Source: Hydrogenophaga sp. (GTDB lineage: Bacteria; Pseudomonadota; Gammaproteobacteria; Burkholderiales; Burkholderiaceae_C). From it: a stretch of 8,327 nucleotides of DNA. Both the position numbers and the translations under genes were made by a program. The notes beneath the pieces are model-generated. The model did not search any database. It saw only the letters and a list, made by a program, of their open reading frames with translations, and was not told the origin of the DNA. Location: assembly GCA_011390855.1 (NCBI GenBank), contig JAABRN010000505.1, positions 1 to 8,327 of the forward strand, given 5' to 3'. The first letter of the stretch is position 1, and every line of letters begins with the position of its first letter. Below are positions 5,943-8,327 of this stretch, piece after piece.

Positions 5943-6776
5943 ATGAAAATCCTCATCTCCAATGACGATGGTTACCAGGCGCCGGGCATTGTGGCTCTGT
6001 ACGAAGCGCTCAAGGGACTGGCCGAGGTTGAAGTGGTGGCGCCAGAGCACAACAACAGCGCCAAATCCAATGCACTGACCCTTCATTCACCACTGTATGT
6101 GCACACGGCCCCCAACGGATTTCGCTACGTCAATGGCACGCCGGCCGATTGCGTGCACATCGCCCTGACCGGTCTGCTCGGGTACCGTCCCGACCTGGTG
6201 GTTTCAGGCATCAACAACGGTGCCAACATGGGCGATGACACGATTTATTCAGGTACCGTCGGAGCAGCCATGGAAGGCTACCTTTTCGGTATTCCAGCGA
6301 TCGCGTTTTCCCAGACCGAAAAGGGATGGGGTCATCTGGATGCTGCGGCCAGCAAGGCCGCCCAGTTGGTGGCTCAGTTGTTGCCTTCACTGGGCGAAGC
6401 GGCACAACGAGCGGATCCCTGGCTGCTCAATGTGAATATTCCCAACCGACCGTTGCAAGACATCAAGGGCTTCAAGGTGGCGCGCCTGGGAAGGCGCCAT
6501 GCGGCAGAGCAGGTCATTTCGCAGACCAATCCCCGAGGCGACACCATGTACTGGATCGGAAGCGCCGGGCCGGCCAAAGACGACACCGAAGGCACCGACT
6601 TCCACGCCACGGCTCAGGGTTTCGCCACGATCACACCCTTGCAGGTGGACCTGACCGACCATGACAGGCTGCCCTACTGGGCGCCCACGGCGGCCCTGCT
6701 ATCCCAGCCGTCGCCATTGGCGAAATCGCTGCCTGCAGAAGCGCAAATGGCAACTGACCCCGGGGAAGCCTTTTGA
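5943..6776 (+). CDS. surE: 5'/3'-nucleotidase SurE (stationary-phase survival protein)
   Basis: A 277-residue member of the SurE family, metal-dependent phosphatases that hydrolyse nucleoside 5'- and 3'-monophosphates in the cytoplasm and, in E. coli, short polyphosphate too. The hallmark N-terminus [13 protein letters not shown] supplies the metal ligands D8 and D9. S39 in NNSAKSN and an asparagine in GINNGAN (89-95) complete the site. [14 protein letters not shown] (64-77) and [17 protein letters not shown] (96-112) are the other family blocks. It is slightly longer than E. coli SurE (253) because of a C-terminal tail rich in Ala, Pro and Ser (about 250-277). No SD sequence precedes the ATG, and the adjacent -10 box suggests a leaderless transcript. 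Its stop overlaps the pcm start, and the neighbours pcm and nlpD form the well-known surE-pcm-nlpD-rpoS neighbourhood. Confidence 0.95.
   Translation: MKILISNDDGYQAPGIVALYEALKGLAEVEVVAPEHNNSAKSNALTLHSPLYVHTAPNGFRYVNGTPADCVHIALTGLLGYRPDLVVSGINNGANMGDDTIYSGTVGAAMEGYLFGIPAIAFSQTEKGWGHLDAAASKAAQLVAQLLPSLGEAAQRADPWLLNVNIPNRPLQDIKGFKVARLGRRHAAEQVISQTNPRGDTMYWIGSAGPAKDDTEGTDFHATAQGFATITPLQVDLTDHDRLPYWAPTAALLSQPSPLAKSLPAEAQMATDPGEAF
6762..6775 (+). promoter_or_regulatory. RBS and TTG start of pcm inside surE
   Basis: GGGGA (6762-6766) lies six bases before TTG at 6773. The TTGA at 6773-6776 joins the pcm start to the surE stop, a typical arrangement for translational coupling. Confidence 0.55.
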
Positions 6777-7651
6777 AACGGGAAACCAGTGGCAAGTTGG
6801 CGAAGCCTTTTGCCTCTGCGGCAGAAACACGCCCCCGGCCCTCGTTTCCCGTCAAACTCACAGCAGGGCAGCCAGCGCCACAAAGCCGCAGTGTGATGGG
6901 AATGCCGGTCCTTGCCACGCGTGCCATGGTGGTCAGCAAGCCTGTGGCGCCTGTCGCGTACCAGAAGGGCGCGGACAGGTCGAGGGTTTCAGATCGAAGC
7001 GCCAATGGGGCGGAGTGGCAGGCGGCCCGTTTTGCCATGGTGCGAAAGCTGGAAGCCCACGGCATTCGGCATGCAGCTGTGCTGTCAGCCATGCGTCTGG
7101 TGGAGCGGCACCGGTTCGTGGATTCGGCCCTGGCCAACCAGGCCTATGAAGACACCAGTCTGCCCATTGGCCTGGGCCAGACCATTTCCAAACCCAGTGT
7201 GGTGGCGCGCATGATCGAACTGCTGTGCCACGACCGGCCGGCGAAACTGGGGCGGGTACTTGAGATTGGCACAGGCTGCGGCTACCAGGCCGCCGTTTTG
7301 AGCGCGGTGGCCACCGAGGTCTACAGCATGGAGCGGTTGCGTGGGCTGCATGAGCGAGCCCGTGAGAACCTCCGCGCGTTTCGCCTCTCCAATCTTCACC
7401 TTCTCATGGGAGATGGGATGTTGGGATTTGCCAAAGGGGCGCCCTATGCAGCGATCATCGCTGCGGCAGGGGGAGACGATATTCCGCAGGCCTGGACTGA
7501 TCAGCTAGCGGTAGGAGGGCGACTCGTGGCGCCAACGGTGACGGCGACCGGAAGGCAGAATCTGGTGATGGTGGACAAGACTGCCAGAGGCCTCGTGAGG
7601 ACCGAGCTGGAAGCGGTGCACTTCGTGCCACTAAAATCGGGCATCGGGTGA
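6773..7651 (+). CDS. pcm: Protein-L-isoaspartate O-methyltransferase with N-terminal extension
   Basis: This enzyme uses S-adenosylmethionine to methylate isoaspartyl residues in aged proteins, starting their repair. From the TTG start it is 292 residues, against about 208 for E. coli Pcm. The catalytic core fills about 80-292. It contains [20 protein letters not shown] (ending at 130), the substrate-loop segment LGQTISKP (134-141), the SAM-binding motif EIGTGCGYQ (164-172), VYSMERL with the acidic ribose-binding residue, [20 protein letters not shown] and [10 protein letters not shown]. The first 75 or so residues are basic, rich in Pro, Ala and Ser, and probably disordered. The TTG start is inferred from the GGGGA RBS and the 4-base overlap with surE; an ATG at 6896 would give a 251-residue protein but has no good RBS. 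The function call is firm, the start less so. Confidence 0.92.
   Translation: MKRETSGKLAKPFASAAETRPRPSFPVKLTAGQPAPQSRSVMGMPVLATRAMVVSKPVAPVAYQKGADRSRVSDRSANGAEWQAARFAMVRKLEAHGIRHAAVLSAMRLVERHRFVDSALANQAYEDTSLPIGLGQTISKPSVVARMIELLCHDRPAKLGRVLEIGTGCGYQAAVLSAVATEVYSMERLRGLHERARENLRAFRLSNLHLLMGDGMLGFAKGAPYAAIIAAAGGDDIPQAWTDQLAVGGRLVAPTVTATGRQNLVMVDKTARGLVRTELEAVHFVPLKSGIG
7632..7637 (+). promoter_or_regulatory. -10-like box at the end of pcm, candidate nlpD promoter
   Basis: TAAAAT (5 of 6 to TATAAT) lies in the last codons of pcm, about 108 bases before the nlpD start. The -35 match is weak (TGGAAG at 18 bases). In other proteobacteria a promoter near or inside nlpD feeds nlpD and rpoS, so an internal promoter here would make sense. 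Confidence 0.35.
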
Positions 7652-7734
7652 AACCCTGTTCCGCATGGGTGATCCAACATATTTTTTGAGCTTCGCCATG
7701 TCTGGCGGTGCTGACGCATAGAGGTGCAATCGGT

Positions 7735-7739
7735 GGGAG
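7735..7739 (+). promoter_or_regulatory. Ribosome binding site of nlpD
   Basis: GGGAG lies five bases before the ATG at 7745 and supports that start over two in-frame GTG codons just upstream. Confidence 0.65.
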
Positions 7740-7744
7740 TTTTC

Positions 7745-8327
7745 ATGATCAAGCGCGATTTCCTTGCGGCGGACCTGGCAGTCCATCCAGGACGGTCTTA
7801 TTGGCAGTTGACGGCGGTGGTGGGCCTGCTTGCCGTGATGCTGCTCACAGCTGGCTGCGCTACCCGTCGCGCTTCGTCGCCCGCTCCCGTGGAGGACCGC
7901 ATCACCGGTCAGGCCAGCGTCGTCGCGGCACTGCCGGGCGCAGAAAACGCCGGCAAGGCCGGCTTCTATACCGTCAAGCCCGGCGATACGCTTTTCCGGA
8001 TCGCCCTCGACAGCGGACAAAGCTGGCGCGATGTGCAGGCCTGGAACAACCTGACCAACCCCAATATCCTGGAGGTTGGGCAGGTCTTGCGCGTGCAGCC
8101 TCCCGGCGCCGCATCGCCCACAGTGGCGCCCGCAGTGCCGCCGGCAGCACCTGGAACCGCAGCAGTCACTGCCGTGGCGCCTTCGGGTGCGGTGGCCCGT
8201 CCGCTCAATTCAACCGACCCCGTCCCGCTGGCACCGGTCGCTCCGATCACCACGACGCCGGCAACACCACCCGTGGCAGCCAGTCCGGAATCTGTTGGTG
8301 CTGACGAGCTGAATTTCGTATGGCCTG
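7745..8327 (+). CDS. nlpD: NlpD-type LysM lipoprotein / murein hydrolase activator (3' truncated by window)
   Basis: The first 194 codons are present and the frame is open at the right edge. Residues 19-38 form a lipoprotein signal (LTAVVGLLAVMLLTAGC), with C38 as the lipidated cysteine. The lipobox reads TAGC with Leu one place further out, slightly atypical, and the stretch before the hydrophobic core is long (18 residues). A single LysM peptidoglycan-binding domain spans about 74-117, with YTVKPGDTLFRIA, WNNL and LEVGQVLRV. A long linker rich in Pro, Ala, Thr and Val follows (about 118-185). The last visible residues, ELNFVWP, are the usual lead-in to the LytM/M23 domain. NlpD activates cell-wall amidase (AmiC in E. 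coli) at the division septum; its M23 domain is normally catalytically degenerate, which cannot be checked here. The surE-pcm-nlpD context supports the name, and rpoS is expected next. Confidence 0.92.
   Translation, partial: MIKRDFLAADLAVHPGRSYWQLTAVVGLLAVMLLTAGCATRRASSPAPVEDRITGQASVVAALPGAENAGKAGFYTVKPGDTLFRIALDSGQSWRDVQAWNNLTNPNILEVGQVLRVQPPGAASPTVAPAVPPAAPGTAAVTAVAPSGAVARPLNSTDPVPLAPVAPITTTPATPPVAASPESVGADELNFVWP

Noticed and set aside
6661..7149. A cysteine-containing 162-codon frame across the surE-pcm junction that looked like a Cys-rich small protein
   Set aside because: It overlaps two conserved genes in another frame, and the cysteines come from TGC/TGT codons created by the frame shift.
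7646..7687. A small GGGT/ACCC hairpin followed 25 bases later by a six-T run, as a pcm terminator
   Set aside because: The stem is only four base pairs and the T run is not adjacent, so it does not fit an intrinsic terminator.
7708..8304. A 198-codon plus-strand open frame overlapping nlpD
   Set aside because: The real gene is in another frame, which shows a lipoprotein signal and a LysM domain. The 198-codon frame is Arg/Gly/Ser-rich with no recognisable domain, typical of a shadow in G+C-rich DNA.
1..8327. Mobile elements, CRISPR arrays, toxin-antitoxin pairs or phage genes
   Set aside because: No transposase-like, integrase-like or repeat-spacer pattern was seen. The two tRNAs are not followed by partial tRNA duplicates that would mark an integrated element.

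Overview
The window looks like ordinary chromosomal DNA from a betaproteobacterium of the order Burkholderiales, probably family Comamonadaceae. This is an inference from the G+C-rich coding sequence (roughly 60% by eye), the protein wording of HU, PpiD, SurE and Pcm, the hup / tRNA-Val / ppiD order, and the surE-pcm-nlpD order. No mobile element, CRISPR array, prophage or defence module is visible. I did not find a clear-cut new system. The most interesting material is in the gene junctions and untranslated regions.

Layout, left to right. Positions 1-228 hold the end of something not identifiable, plus the leader of a tartrate/D-malate dehydrogenase gene (229-1323, +). A 316-base gap follows with a good sigma70-type promoter and a possible structured leader. 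Then come the HU histone-like protein gene (1640-1912, +), tRNA-Val(UAC) only 22 bases downstream (1935-2010), and a strong intrinsic terminator (2017-2046). Next is ppiD, a membrane-anchored periplasmic folding factor (2103-4022, +). tRNA-His(GUG) follows as a self-contained unit with its own -10 box and terminator (about 4069-4200).

A 50-residue DUF3096-type membrane protein (4433-4585, +) faces a zinc-free quinone-oxidoreductase-like gene (4686-5672, -). The 100-base convergent gap between them carries nested inverted repeats. After a divergent 270-base spacer comes the stationary-phase/repair cluster on the + strand: surE (5943-6776), pcm (6773-7651, overlapping surE by 4 bases, TTG start) and nlpD (7745 to the right edge, truncated just as its M23 domain begins). 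In many proteobacteria rpoS follows nlpD, so rpoS is expected just outside the window.

Functional themes. hup and ppiD are neighbours in E. coli as well (lon-hupB-ppiD), but here the gene upstream of hup is a dicarboxylate dehydrogenase rather than lon. surE (nucleotidase), pcm (isoaspartyl repair) and nlpD (cell-wall hydrolase activator) form the conserved survival cluster. surE appears to be transcribed from a -10 box so close to its ATG that its mRNA would be leaderless. pcm looks translationally coupled to surE. A further -10-like box at the end of pcm could drive nlpD (and rpoS) separately.
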